DNA of 64,000 nucleotides from Ruminococcus sp. (GTDB lineage: Bacteria > Bacillota > Clostridia > Oscillospirales > Ruminococcaceae), in assembly GCA_021205185.1 (NCBI GenBank), contig JAJPYB010000001.1, forward strand, positions 1-64,000. The letters are read 5' to 3'. This document shows positions 45,355-54,675 of this stretch, piece by piece. Below the pieces are notes generated by a model, which searched no databases, had not been told where the DNA came from, and saw only the letters and a list, made by a program, of their open reading frames with translations. A program made the position numbers and the translations under genes. Numbering within the stretch: the first letter of the stretch is position 1; every line of letters begins with the position of its first letter.

Positions 45355-46209
45355 ATGACACAGACTTATTTAACACTCAATGACGGCACAAAAATCCCGC
45401 AGTTTGGCATGGGCGTTTACATGGTGCCGGAGGGAAAAGCAACCTATGACGCAGTGACGGAAGCCCTGGAAATAGGGTACCGTCATATTGATACCGCTCA
45501 CGCTTATCAGAATGAGCGCAGCGTGGGAAAAGCGGTGAAGGACAGCGGCATTGAACGCAGCGAAATCTGGATTACGACAAAACTGTGGCCCAGCGAGTAT
45601 GGAGAAGGAAAAACCATGGCGGCCATCGATAAAATGCTTTCCAGGCTGGATACAGAGTATATTGATTTGCTGCTTCTGCATCAGCAATTTGGTGATTATC
45701 TGGGTGCATGGCGGGATATGGAGAAAGCTGCCCAGTTGGGGAAAGTCCGCTCTATCGGTATCTCCAACTTTGAGTCGGAACGTCTGGAGGAAATCTGTGA
45801 AGCGGCTACGATTAAACCGTCTGTTTTGCAGGTGGAGTGCCATCCGTACTATCAGCAGAATGCGTTGAAGAAGCGCCTGTTTTCTTATGGGACGATAATT
45901 GAAAGCTGGTATCCTATCGGACACGGAGATCCGACGCTGATCAATGAACCGATATTTTCTGAGCTTGGTAAGAAGTATGGAAAGTCCAATGTCCAGATTA
46001 TATTGCGGTGGCATATCCAGGAGGGCAATATTATATTCCCGAAATCAACCAATCCCCGGCATATCCGAGACAACTTTGATATTTTTGATTTTGCGTTGAC
46101 GGAGGATGAAATGGAAGCCATACGCGGCATAGACAAGGGAATCCGGTTTTTCAATATGAGTCTTGCTGATCAGGAGAAAAATCTGGGGCGCTTTGTTCCG
46201 GCGGATTGA
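45355..46209 (+). CDS. Aldo/keto reductase
   Basis: 284 aa. Tetrad residues appear in RHIDTAHAYQNE, TTKLWPSEYG and LLLLHQQ; the cofactor loop is FPKSTNPRHIRDN. Several in-frame ATGs exist; 45355 fits best the ggagga SD at 45342. Same enzyme family as 16303-17100 and likewise next to a LysR gene and flavoprotein genes. Confidence 0.93.
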   Translation: MTQTYLTLNDGTKIPQFGMGVYMVPEGKATYDAVTEALEIGYRHIDTAHAYQNERSVGKAVKDSGIERSEIWITTKLWPSEYGEGKTMAAIDKMLSRLDTEYIDLLLLHQQFGDYLGAWRDMEKAAQLGKVRSIGISNFESERLEEICEAATIKPSVLQVECHPYYQQNALKKRLFSYGTIIESWYPIGHGDPTLINEPIFSELGKKYGKSNVQIILRWHIQEGNIIFPKSTNPRHIRDNFDIFDFALTEDEMEAIRGIDKGIRFFNMSLADQEKNLGRFVPAD

Positions 46210-46241
46210 ACGGAAGCAATTATCAAAAGGTGGTATGGATC

Positions 46242-46745
46242 ATGAAAAAGATGTTGATTGTATTTTATTCCTGGTCAAATGGAAACACAGAGCGAATTGC
46301 GAAAGAACTGCAAAGAGCAACGGGTGCAGACCTGGTTCAGATTGAAACTATCACACCCTATCCAGCAGATTACCAAGAAGCAGTGGATCAGGGACAGCAT
46401 GAGGTGGAAAGCGGATATCAGCCGCCGATTCGTCCAATACCTGTGAATGTGCAGGAGTATGAAGTGATTGCCGTTGGCACGCCTACCTGGTGGTACACAA
46501 TGGCTCCGGCTGTGCTGACATTTCTGAAAAAACAGAACTGGGAGGGCAAGATACTTATTCCGTTTATGACGAACGGCGGCTGGCCTGGTCATGTAATCAA
46601 AGATATGGAAAAAGCGTGCGGCGGTGCAACGGTGATGCTCCCAATGGAAGTGAAATTTGATTCAAATGGCGGCGACCATCTGGAGACACCCTGGACGCAG
46701 ATCAGCCAATGGATTACGGCTGTTTCATCGCTTTGTGATGAATGA
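46242..46745 (+). CDS. Flavodoxin
   Basis: 167-aa cytosolic flavodoxin: LIVFYSWSNGNTERIA at the N-terminus binds the FMN phosphate, and GTPTWWYTMAP and MTNGGWPGH are the ring loops. ATG at 46242 (aaggtgg). Its stop overlaps the start of the DUF4405 gene. Confidence 0.92.
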   Translation: MKKMLIVFYSWSNGNTERIAKELQRATGADLVQIETITPYPADYQEAVDQGQHEVESGYQPPIRPIPVNVQEYEVIAVGTPTWWYTMAPAVLTFLKKQNWEGKILIPFMTNGGWPGHVIKDMEKACGGATVMLPMEVKFDSNGGDHLETPWTQISQWITAVSSLCDE

Positions 46746-47456
46746 TATGTTATGGAAGAAACAGCTCCGGGGTGTCATTGATATTACCATGACCGTATCC
46801 ATGCCGATACTTATGGCATATGAACTTGCAGGTGAGGCATTTCACGAATATCTGGGAATCATTATATTTATTCTGTTCATCCTCCATCATGTATTAAATT
46901 GGGGCTGGATAAGAAGGATTGCAACGGGGCATTATAATGCGGTGCGTGTAGTCAATCTGACCGTCAACCTGTTGCTGTTACTTGTTATGGTGCTGCTCCC
47001 GGCCAGCGGAATTATGATTTCAAAGTATGCATTCATATTTTTGAATATCAGCACAGGAGCTGCGTTTGCAAGAACTGCCCATCTGCTGGCCTCCTATTGG
47101 GGATTTCTCCTGATGAGTCTACATATCGGGCTTCACTGGGGTACCATGTGCAGATTGATGCGAAAACATAGAACAAAAAAACTACAGGTGTTCGCAAATT
47201 GCTGCTGCATCTGGCTACAGTTGTTGTTTCTCTGTATGGCGTGTATGCGTTCATCCGGCGCAGATTTCCGGCGTATCTGTTTTTGAAAACGCAGTTTGTG
47301 TTTTATGATTTTTCAGAACCTCTGGTTTTGGTTCTGATGGATTATGCTACTGTGATGGTGCTGTTCGCTTGTGCAGGATATTATCTTACGGCTGTTATGC
47401 AAGGATTGGCAAGAAGGAAAGTTTACTCTTCTCGCATCTTGAACCGACCAAAATGA
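46738..47456 (+). pseudogene. DUF4405 (cytochrome b561-like) membrane protein, frameshifted
   Basis: Four to five spans with paired histidines (EAFHEYLG, FILHHVLNW, RTAHLLASY, LHIGLHWG) that fit heme ligands. The first frame ends at 47286 as a nonsense tail. From about 47190 the true continuation runs in the next frame (RKLLLHLATVVVSLYGVYAFI ... DFSEPLVLVLMDYATVM) to 47456. A single-base slip near 47185-47195 explains it. Electron transfer from the flavodoxins across the membrane would be its likely job if intact. Confidence 0.75.
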
Positions 47457-47515
47457 AATGGCTTGTAGAAATTGTGTAAGTGCCATTAGAATAACATCTA
47501 CCCTCTAATAAAAAT

Positions 47516-47553
47516 AACGCCTGCCAGGGAAATCAATCCCTAGCAGGCGCTAC
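47516..47553 (-). terminator. Terminator overlapping GNAT end
   Basis: Leftward stem gcgcctgctaggga/tccctggcaggcgt followed by tattttta. Confidence 0.85.
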
Positions 47554-47941
47554 TCATATCAGATGCAGTAATCTGAATAGTACCACATCCATATTTTCTC
47601 GCATCTTCAACGATTAAAGACAATAATTTCTTTGCAATGCCCCTACGCCTATAATCATTATCAGTATACATACTAGACAACAATCCAATTCGTCCACTTG
47701 TACAACCAAAATAAGGTGGTTTTTCAACAAATGACATACCGCTCGTTCCTACTATTTTTTCACCTGCCAAAGCAATCCATGATACAAATGTTCCGTCTTT
47801 CATATGTTTGTCATAGTATGAACGCAACGCTGGACGTAAATCAATATCTTCTGTTGCGCCTTCTTCTCTCAGTTGCTTTATCCTCATAGTTATGAATGTT
47901 TCTAATTCACCATCTGATAAACGTTTAAAGTTAATATTCAT
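47540..47941 (-). CDS. GNAT acetyltransferase, C-terminally truncated
   Basis: 133 aa. The acetyl-CoA loop MYTDNDYRRRGIAKKLL and VEDARKYGCGTIQITAS are intact, but the family continues with a final strand and helix (LYE..GF pattern). Here the frame ends inside a terminator stem (DMSSAC), so the C-terminus is missing. It may be inactive. Confidence 0.75.
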   Translation of the reverse strand: MNINFKRLSDGELETFITMRIKQLREEGATEDIDLRPALRSYYDKHMKDGTFVSWIALAGEKIVGTSGMSFVEKPPYFGCTSGRIGLLSSMYTDNDYRRRGIAKKLLSLIVEDARKYGCGTIQITASDMSSAC

Positions 47942-48081
47942 ATTATGTCTCCATAAATTCCAATTTGTCTTTCCTTTTTATTATACCGTATATTTATGAA
48001 CTTTTCTACCCGTACAGTAAAAAACATCCGATGAAAAGCTTTTATTTAGTAGCATTTATACATACCTTTCCACCAAACCAA

Positions 48082-48107
48082 GAAGGCGCTGTATTTACAA
48101 CGCCTTC
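48082..48107 (-). terminator. Possible terminator of PepSY gene
   Basis: Hairpin gaaggcg/cgccttc with a weak T-run, 32 nt after the gene. Confidence 0.5.
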
Positions 48108-48138
48108 GGTATTCATCACATTTTAAAATATCAACTTT

Positions 48139-49749
48139 TTAGTCCTTTTCGGATTCGTATTCAAGAATTTTACCGCTCAAAGCGTTTATCGTACACTCAT
48201 ACTCAATTCCTGAACATTTGAACTCGATTTCGTAAACCATAATACCGTCGTCCTCTTCAAGCTTTGCCTTTTCAAAGGTAACCTGAGATTCGCTGAGCCC
48301 AGCCTTATTAAGCGCAATCTGTTTTGCCTTGCTCACGCTGATGTAGCTGTTTGAACTTGTAGTGGTGGTCTTCTTCACTTCAACACTCTTGTCTAAAATC
48401 TTGCCGTCAGAAGCTCTGACTTCGTATTCATACTCTTTTGAAGAAGTGGTGAACTCTATATCGTAAACTTGTACACCGTCATCATTATCGGTTTTTGCTT
48501 TAGTAAAGGTAACATCTGATTTGCTCAAACCTGCATCCGAAAGAGCTATAGATTTTGCCTTATCCAGGCTTATTGAGCTGGTGCTGCTTGATGTAACGGT
48601 CTGCGAGGTTGTGGTCGTTTTTGTCGTCTTAATAGCTTCAACGCTCTTGTCAACTATCGCTCCGTTTGAAACTCTGATCTCGTATTCGTACTCGCTTGAT
48701 GATGTAACAAATTCAATGTCATAAACTGCCACGCCATCGTCGGTATCGCTCTTGGCCTTTGTGAATGTAACGTCCGATTTACTCAAGCCAGCATCTGAAA
48801 GTGCAATAGCTTTAGCATCCTCAAGGCTTATAGAAGATGAATTGTTAGCAGCAGTTGTTGTGGTGGTAGTAGTTGTTGTATTCGAGCTAGTATTGTCAGC
48901 TGAGGTAGATACTGTATTCTGTGTGCTTGTGCTATTTGCAGACTGCTTCAAAGCTTCTATACTTTTATCGATTATCTTGCCGTCTGAGACACGAATTTCA
49001 TACTCGTATTCCTTTGAAGCAGTATTAAATTCAATATCGTAAACCGCCACACCGTCATCTGTATCGTTTGCAGCCTTTATAAAAGTAACTTCAGATTCAC
49101 TCAAACCTGCGTCCTCAAGTACCAATGCTTTTGCTTGTTCTAAGGTTATAGAAGATGAGCTGTCAGTTGTTTCAGTATCAGAGGCTAAGAAAGTCTCCTT
49201 CGATTTACTATAGACATCACCTGTAGACGCGTTGATCTCATACTCATATTCAGTATCAGATGTGTAAAAATCTATAGAGTAGATTGATATTCCATCATCA
49301 TATTCAAGCTTAGCTTCGGTGAAGGTAGCATCATTCTCCGAAATACCCTCGTCCGCTAAAGCAATTTGCTTAGCGTCGTCTAGCGTTATTGCTGCTGTAA
49401 TCGTTGTGCCTTGCTCCAAAGAAACAATTTCAATTTCCTTTTTTACAACCGTTCCGTCGCTGGCTTTGATCCAATATTCGTACTCGCTGCCATCTGCGTA
49501 AAACTCAATATCGTATACAAATATTCCGTCCTCGAAGCTAAATTCACTAATTACATTTTCTGCCGAGGCAGGGTCTACTCCTGCGACTGCAAACGCATAA
49601 TTTTCAGCTGCTTCTTCTCCTATTGCAGTTGACTTGGAAACTGCGTAAACTGTAGTTGTCCCCAGCATAGACGCCATTATAGCTATGCATACAATAGAGA
49701 TAACTTTTCTTTTTGTTGTTGAAAAACAAGCTTTAATAATATTAGTCAT
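48139..49749 (-). CDS. Six-repeat PepSY protein, secreted or membrane-tethered
   Basis: 536 aa. A long basic N-region plus hydrophobic helix (SIVCIAIMASMLGTTTVYAV) is the signal or anchor. Six PepSY-type repeats of ~65 residues follow, each with an [SL]..AK.IAL..AG start, then DDG..VYDIEF, then EYEYEI..S.G. Thr/Ser linkers separate several of them. PepSY domains are thought to inhibit or bind extracellular peptidases. Six copies is more than the usual two. It sits 152 nt after the kinase of a two-component system transcribed the same way. Confidence 0.85.
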   Translation of the reverse strand: MTNIIKACFSTTKRKVISIVCIAIMASMLGTTTVYAVSKSTAIGEEAAENYAFAVAGVDPASAENVISEFSFEDGIFVYDIEFYADGSEYEYWIKASDGTVVKKEIEIVSLEQGTTITAAITLDDAKQIALADEGISENDATFTEAKLEYDDGISIYSIDFYTSDTEYEYEINASTGDVYSKSKETFLASDTETTDSSSSITLEQAKALVLEDAGLSESEVTFIKAANDTDDGVAVYDIEFNTASKEYEYEIRVSDGKIIDKSIEALKQSANSTSTQNTVSTSADNTSSNTTTTTTTTTAANNSSSISLEDAKAIALSDAGLSKSDVTFTKAKSDTDDGVAVYDIEFVTSSSEYEYEIRVSNGAIVDKSVEAIKTTKTTTTSQTVTSSSTSSISLDKAKSIALSDAGLSKSDVTFTKAKTDNDDGVQVYDIEFTTSSKEYEYEVRASDGKILDKSVEVKKTTTTSSNSYISVSKAKQIALNKAGLSESQVTFEKAKLEEDDGIMVYEIEFKCSGIEYECTINALSGKILEYESEKD

Positions 49750-49857
49750 AACGTATTCCTCCTTTATGAACTTTGGGGGTTGTTTTTGTCTATGCTATAT
49801 TTATACCAGGAAAAGATTAGAGCAATATTAGAAGAAAATAATTTTTCAAAAAATAAA

Positions 49858-49890
49858 ATAGAGCCGCATTCTTAAAAAAGAACACGGCTC
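49858..49890 (-). terminator. Terminator of two-component operon
   Basis: Leftward stem gagccgtgttctt/aagaatgcggctc followed by tattttattttttg. Confidence 0.8.
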
Positions 49891-49901
49891 AAAAGGCAAC
49901 G

Positions 49902-51305
49902 TTAATCCTTTGATTTTTCAATTGTAAAGATAAATGTGCTTCCTTGTCCCAAAACGCTGTCAACAGAAATTTTTCCACCGTGAAACTGTGCAATTTCACT
50001 GGCCATAGCCAGTCCCAGACCGGTACCGCCGTTACTTCGTGAGGAATCCACTTGATAGAAACGCCTGAAAATATTCTGTTGTTCCCCTCTTGAAACTCCT
50101 ATTCCATCGTCCTTAACAGAAAGAATAGCTGCGCCCTCTTTACTTTCAAGCTTAACCCATATGTGCCCGCCTTGTTTTCCATAGCGGTAAGCATTGTTTA
50201 TCAGGTTTGAGATAAGCCTGCTGATAAGCTCTGAATTTGCATTGATAAAAATATTATCTTCAATCTCCGCTTCAAGCGTTATATTCTTATCCTTTATTAA
50301 CGACATATCAAAGCATAGCGTTTCGCAAAGCTCACTCAGATTAAGCTTTTCAAAAACATATCTCTGCGGATTGAGCTCCATTCTCGTGATGCTGAGCATA
50401 TCGTTTATCAGCCGATTCATTTTTTTGCCCTGGCGCTCTATGGTTTTAATATCATCATTCTTGCCGCCATTTTTTTGCTCGCTCAGTTCGCACTGTGCAA
50501 GTATTACTGCGACAGGGGTTCTTAGCTCATGGGATGCGTCCGAAACAAACTGCTGCTGTGACTTGAAAGATTCTTCAAGTCTTGAAAACATACCATTAAA
50601 CTGATCTGCAAGCTGATGAATCTCGTCTTTACCTTCGCCAATCTCTATACGCTGCTTAAGGTCATCGCCCTGGCGAATTTTAGCCGCTGCATCTGAAATC
50701 TGTTTTATCGGCGAAAGCACACGCTTTGCTATGAAAAAGCCACCAACGATTGCCGCAAGCACAAGCAACGGCAGAATAATCAAGGATATTCTCGCAGTCG
50801 TTGTAAAGTCATGCTCTCCTTGGGTTTCTGAAACAGTTCCCCTAAGCCACAGGTTATCAAGTCCTTTTGCTTCGAGCTGCTTATCGTAGACATAGTAAAG
50901 CTCTCCGTCTACAGTAATTTTCTGTACTGAAGAATCAGAAAATTCAAGCTCCACAGTTTCCGATGCAATTATATTTTCTCCGTAAACAAATTCCCCATTT
51001 GACGTGTAAAGCGCTGTGTAGACCTGATTTACCTCGTCTAAAAAATCATCGTCTATTTCCAGATAACCATCGTCATACTGGATAAAAAAATCCATATCAT
51101 CATCAATATCGGCTGCACTTACATAATTGTAAAATTCTATCTCGTCAACGTTGTTCTCCACAGTCTCAATCAAGCTATCACGAATGGTTTTTTGAACGAC
51201 CTGACGATTTACCGAGAAAATTAAAACGTATGTAAGTAATACGATAAGCACCAAAGCGATCGAAAACCAAAGTGTTATTTTCACTCTTGCGGAAAGCCTT
51301 TTCAT
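49902..51305 (-). CDS. Sensor histidine kinase
   Basis: 467 aa. Span 1 at ~10-32, outside sensor of ~130 residues, span 2 at ~175-195, HAMP, H-box FVSDASHELRTPVAV, N-box NLINNAYRYG and G-boxes DDGIGVSRG and GTGLGLAMA. It belongs to the EnvZ/PhoR-like group. It overlaps the regulator gene by 4 nt. The stimulus is unknown; the PepSY protein next door suggests an envelope or proteolysis signal. Confidence 0.95.
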   Translation of the reverse strand: MKRLSARVKITLWFSIALVLIVLLTYVLIFSVNRQVVQKTIRDSLIETVENNVDEIEFYNYVSAADIDDDMDFFIQYDDGYLEIDDDFLDEVNQVYTALYTSNGEFVYGENIIASETVELEFSDSSVQKITVDGELYYVYDKQLEAKGLDNLWLRGTVSETQGEHDFTTTARISLIILPLLVLAAIVGGFFIAKRVLSPIKQISDAAAKIRQGDDLKQRIEIGEGKDEIHQLADQFNGMFSRLEESFKSQQQFVSDASHELRTPVAVILAQCELSEQKNGGKNDDIKTIERQGKKMNRLINDMLSITRMELNPQRYVFEKLNLSELCETLCFDMSLIKDKNITLEAEIEDNIFINANSELISRLISNLINNAYRYGKQGGHIWVKLESKEGAAILSVKDDGIGVSRGEQQNIFRRFYQVDSSRSNGGTGLGLAMASEIAQFHGGKISVDSVLGQGSTFIFTIEKSKD

Positions 51306-51982
51306 TTGACTTCACTCTCCCTGATCACATACCCGTGTCCACGCACCGTATGCAAAAGCTTGTTTTCAAAGCCGCTGTCAATTTTCCTGCGCAAATAGCT
51401 TATATAAACGTCAACGACATTTGTTCCGCCCTCGTAATCGTAATTCCAGATGTGATCCTCAATCTTCTCACGAGAAAGCACAATCCCTGCATTATACATA
51501 AGATATTCCAGCAACGCATATTCCTTGGCAGAAAGAATTATTTCTTTGCCTCCTCGTGTAACCCTTCGTCTTGCGGGATCCATCTCTAAATCTCCAACGC
51601 AAAGCTTATTATCAGAAATACCATGCGACGTTCTTGTCATCGCACGTATCCTGGCGGTAAGCTCTTTAAAAGAAAACGGCTTTACAAGATAATCGTTAGC
51701 GCCGCTGTCAAGTCCCTTGGCCCTGTCGTCTACCGAGTCCTTTGCAGTCAAGAAAAGCACAGGAGTGCTTTTGCCACTCTCTCTTAAATACTTGAGCACC
51801 GCAAAGCCGTCGGCTCTCGGCATCATAATATCCAAAATTATTGCATCGTAATCTGTGTAGGAAAGAATATCTATAGCCTCTCTTCCGTCAAAGCAGCTGT
51901 CCACGCTATAGCCGTCGAGCGTAAGCTTTTGTGATATTATATTGTTCAGATCCTTTTCGTCCTCTGCTAAAAGTATTCTCAT
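51302..51982 (-). CDS. OmpR-family response regulator
   Basis: 226 aa from the ATG at 51982 (ggagg SD). Receiver Asp in IILDIMMPRADG (~D51) and Lys in LTAKDS; C-terminal winged helix VDVYISYLRRKID ... TVRGHGYVIRE. Partner of the adjacent kinase. Confidence 0.95.
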   Translation of the reverse strand: MRILLAEDEKDLNNIISQKLTLDGYSVDSCFDGREAIDILSYTDYDAIILDIMMPRADGFAVLKYLRESGKSTPVLFLTAKDSVDDRAKGLDSGANDYLVKPFSFKELTARIRAMTRTSHGISDNKLCVGDLEMDPARRRVTRGGKEIILSAKEYALLEYLMYNAGIVLSREKIEDHIWNYDYEGGTNVVDVYISYLRRKIDSGFENKLLHTVRGHGYVIRESEVK

Positions 51983-52077
51983 AGTGGTCCTCCATAGTAT
52001 GCCTTTATACTCAGAGTATAACCACAAAATATTAGAATATAATTAGAGAATTTTGAAAAATCAGTAAATCAATTTCC

Positions 52078-54144
52078 CTACTCTCTCACTCTCAGCGCAC
52101 GCAGAGCATTTAAGACGCAAAGCAGAGCTACGCCGACATCGGCGAAAACTGCCGCCCACATATTTGCAATTCCTAAGGCTCCTAATAGAAGAACTAAAAT
52201 CTTTACGGCGATTGCAAATACAATGTTCGTCTTGACGATACGCATTGTTTTTTTACAAATGCTGATAAGCGTTTTTATCTTCCCTATATCGTCGTTCATA
52301 ATTACCATATCGGCAGTTTCAATCGCCAGATCTGCGCCTATAGCGCCCATAGAAATTCCTATATCTGCTCTTGCCAGAACAGGCGCATCGTTTATTCCGT
52401 CGCCGACAAACGCCGTTGTGCCTTCGGTTAAAAGCTCTTCGACGCACTTAACTTTATCCTCAGGCAAAAGCTCATAGCGGCAGTCTGAAACGCCGAGACT
52501 TTGTGAAACGGAAAGCGCAGCTGCTTTTTTGTCGCCTGTCAGCATTATCGTCTTTACGCCCATATTGTCAAGAGAAGCTATAAGCTGCTTCGAGCCAGAC
52601 TTTATTTCGTCTTCAAGAACTACAGCGCCCAGATATGAGCCATTGCAAGCTATGTAAACGCCGGTGCCTGAAAGAGAAGCAAAATCAGCTTTAATATTAT
52701 TTTCTTCGAGCAGTCTTTTGTTTCCTGCTAAAACTTCTCTTCCGTCAATTGTTGCTTTAATTCCCCTGCCTGAAATCTCCTCAGAGCTTGTTACTCGCCC
52801 TTGTTCTATTTTGCCAAGCTTTTTTTCATACTCAGCTACTATACTTTTTGCTATAGGGTGGTTGGAATTACTTTCCGCCAATGCACAAAGCTCAAGCAGC
52901 TCGTCTTTTGAACACTCATTCGGCAAAAGCTTTGAAACTACAAAGCTGCCCTTTGTGAGCGTTCCCGTTTTATCAAATGCGATTTGCGAAATGTTCGACA
53001 TAATTTCTATATTGTTTGCGCCCTTTATTAAGATACCCTTCCGTGAAGCTCCTCCGATTCCTGCAAAGAAACCAAGAGGAACAGAAACGACAAGCGCACA
53101 AGGACAGGATACTACCAAAAACAAAAGCGCTCTGTAGCCCCAGTCTTTAAATACCTCAAGCGAGAAGCCTGAAATTATAAACGGTATAAACGCAAGAGCT
53201 ATTGCTGCAAATACAACAATTGGTGTATAAACCTTTGCAAACTTTGTGATAAAGCGTTCGGTCTTCGCTTTTTTTGCTGATGCGTTTTCTACCATATCGA
53301 GGATTTTTGCAATCGCAGAATCACTGAACGGGCGCACTACCTCAAGCTCTATGGTTTTTGATAAATTGATGCTTCCTGAAAGAACTTCCTTACCAGCAGC
53401 AACCGATACAGGAACAGATTCTCCAGTTAATGCCGACATATCAAGCTCGACATTCTCACTGGTCTTGCAATCTATAGGTATTCTCTCTCCCGCCTTGACC
53501 AGAATTATATCGCCGATACTTATCTCATCCGGGCTTGTTTTGACTATCTCGTTACCACGCTTTACGCTTACCTCGTCCGGGCGAAGCGCCAGAAGGCTCG
53601 TTATAGACTTTCTTGAACGCTCGACTGCATAGCTTTGGAAAAGCTCGCCGATCTGATAAAAAATCATAACAGCCGCCGCTTCGGTAGTTTCGCCGAGCAC
53701 AAATGCGCCAATAGATGCAACCGTCATCAAAAAGCATTCATCAAACGGACGAAGCTTTATTACATTTCTGACACAGTTTATCAAAACGTCGTAGCCTGCG
53801 GCAAGATATGCTAAAACGATAAGCGCTATACTTGCCATATTCGGTAAAGCCGGAATAAAAGAAACTGCAAAAAGCACCAACGCTACGATCAGCTTTATAA
53901 GGTCAAAAAGGGTTGCGCTCTCCTCAGCTTCTTCGTCTTCTTCTAAAACCTTGACGTCAGGCTCTATTGTCTTTACGATTTTTTTAATGTCAGAAACGGC
54001 GCTGTCGCTAACCTGCGTAAACTTGAGCTTCTTTGTCATAAAGTTAAGCTCGCTGTCCTTAACAGATGATAGCTTTTTAACCTCCTCAGCTATTTTTTCC
54101 GTACAGTGTGGACAATCAAGTCCCTGCAATACTAGTGTTTTCAT
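52078..54144 (-). CDS. cadA: Heavy-metal P1B-type ATPase (Zn/Cd/Pb type)
   Basis: 688 aa. N-terminal metal-binding domain GLDCPHCTEK, span motif SCPCALVV, phosphorylation site DKTGTLTKG, SNHPIAKSI and hinge GDGINDAPVLARAD. The CPC motif and the CadC-type repressor gene directly upstream point to export of Zn2+, Cd2+ or Pb2+ rather than copper. The ~20-nt gap to the ArsR gene supports one operon. Confidence 0.93.
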   Translation of the reverse strand: MKTLVLQGLDCPHCTEKIAEEVKKLSSVKDSELNFMTKKLKFTQVSDSAVSDIKKIVKTIEPDVKVLEEDEEAEESATLFDLIKLIVALVLFAVSFIPALPNMASIALIVLAYLAAGYDVLINCVRNVIKLRPFDECFLMTVASIGAFVLGETTEAAAVMIFYQIGELFQSYAVERSRKSITSLLALRPDEVSVKRGNEIVKTSPDEISIGDIILVKAGERIPIDCKTSENVELDMSALTGESVPVSVAAGKEVLSGSINLSKTIELEVVRPFSDSAIAKILDMVENASAKKAKTERFITKFAKVYTPIVVFAAIALAFIPFIISGFSLEVFKDWGYRALLFLVVSCPCALVVSVPLGFFAGIGGASRKGILIKGANNIEIMSNISQIAFDKTGTLTKGSFVVSKLLPNECSKDELLELCALAESNSNHPIAKSIVAEYEKKLGKIEQGRVTSSEEISGRGIKATIDGREVLAGNKRLLEENNIKADFASLSGTGVYIACNGSYLGAVVLEDEIKSGSKQLIASLDNMGVKTIMLTGDKKAAALSVSQSLGVSDCRYELLPEDKVKCVEELLTEGTTAFVGDGINDAPVLARADIGISMGAIGADLAIETADMVIMNDDIGKIKTLISICKKTMRIVKTNIVFAIAVKILVLLLGALGIANMWAAVFADVGVALLCVLNALRALRVRE

Positions 54145-54163
54145 ATAAATTCTCTCCTGAAAA

Positions 54164-54529
54164 TTATTCGCTTACGTGCTCAATTGCCATTGCAATTATC
54201 GTCTTGACATGGTCGTCAGCTATAGAGTAAATTACGCTTTTCCCCTCCCGGCGGTATTTTACAAGTCTTGCCTGCTTTAAGACTCTGAGCTGATGCGATA
54301 CGGCAGATTGAGTAACGTCTAAAAGCTCGACAATATCGCAAACGCACATTTCGCTTTGAAGCAGCGTGAACAATATTCTGAGCCTTGTGGCGTCGCCTAA
54401 AACCTTAAAAAGCTCGGACAGGTCGTAAGCCTCCTCAAAGCCTAAAAGGTCCTCTTGAATCTTCTTAATCTTTTCGATATTTTTCCCTTGACACTCAAGG
54501 TGCTTATTTTGTATTGTATTTTCGCTCAT
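54164..54529 (-). CDS. ArsR/SmtB-family metal-sensing repressor
   Basis: 121 aa. The alpha-3 region carries CVCDIVELL, and the alpha-5 site DDHVKTIIAMAIEHVSE has the D..H...H..E ligands of zinc sensors such as SmtB/CzrA. HTH VTQSAVSHQLRVLKQA. It would release the operator when metal binds, allowing ATPase expression. Confidence 0.93.
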   Translation of the reverse strand: MSENTIQNKHLECQGKNIEKIKKIQEDLLGFEEAYDLSELFKVLGDATRLRILFTLLQSEMCVCDIVELLDVTQSAVSHQLRVLKQARLVKYRREGKSVIYSIADDHVKTIIAMAIEHVSE

Positions 54530-54542
54530 ATCAATTCACCTC

Positions 54543-54595
54543 ACATATGAATAACTGTTCATATGTTATTATATCACATATGTATGGTTTGTCAA
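54543..54595 (-). promoter_or_regulatory. ArsR operator and promoter
   Basis: Inverted repeat acatatgaa-N6-ttcatatgt (54543-54566) fits SmtB/CadC operators. Promoter TTGACA (54595-54590), 16-nt spacer, TATAAT (54573-54568) lies just above it. Confidence 0.75.
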
Positions 54596-54621
54596 TAGGT
54601 ATCTGGAAAATTTTTTGATTT

Positions 54622-54650
54622 TTGACAAAAGCCTACAATTATGGTATACT
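54622..54650 (+). promoter_or_regulatory. Promoter of ttcA
   Basis: TTGACA (54622-54627), 17-nt spacer, TATACT (54645-54650). Confidence 0.75.
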
Positions 54651-54675
54651 TACTCCCTGAAAGCGGTGAATAAAA

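Noticed and set aside
47199-47456. Separate 85-aa membrane protein
   Set aside because: It is the frameshifted end of the DUF4405 gene, so merged with it.
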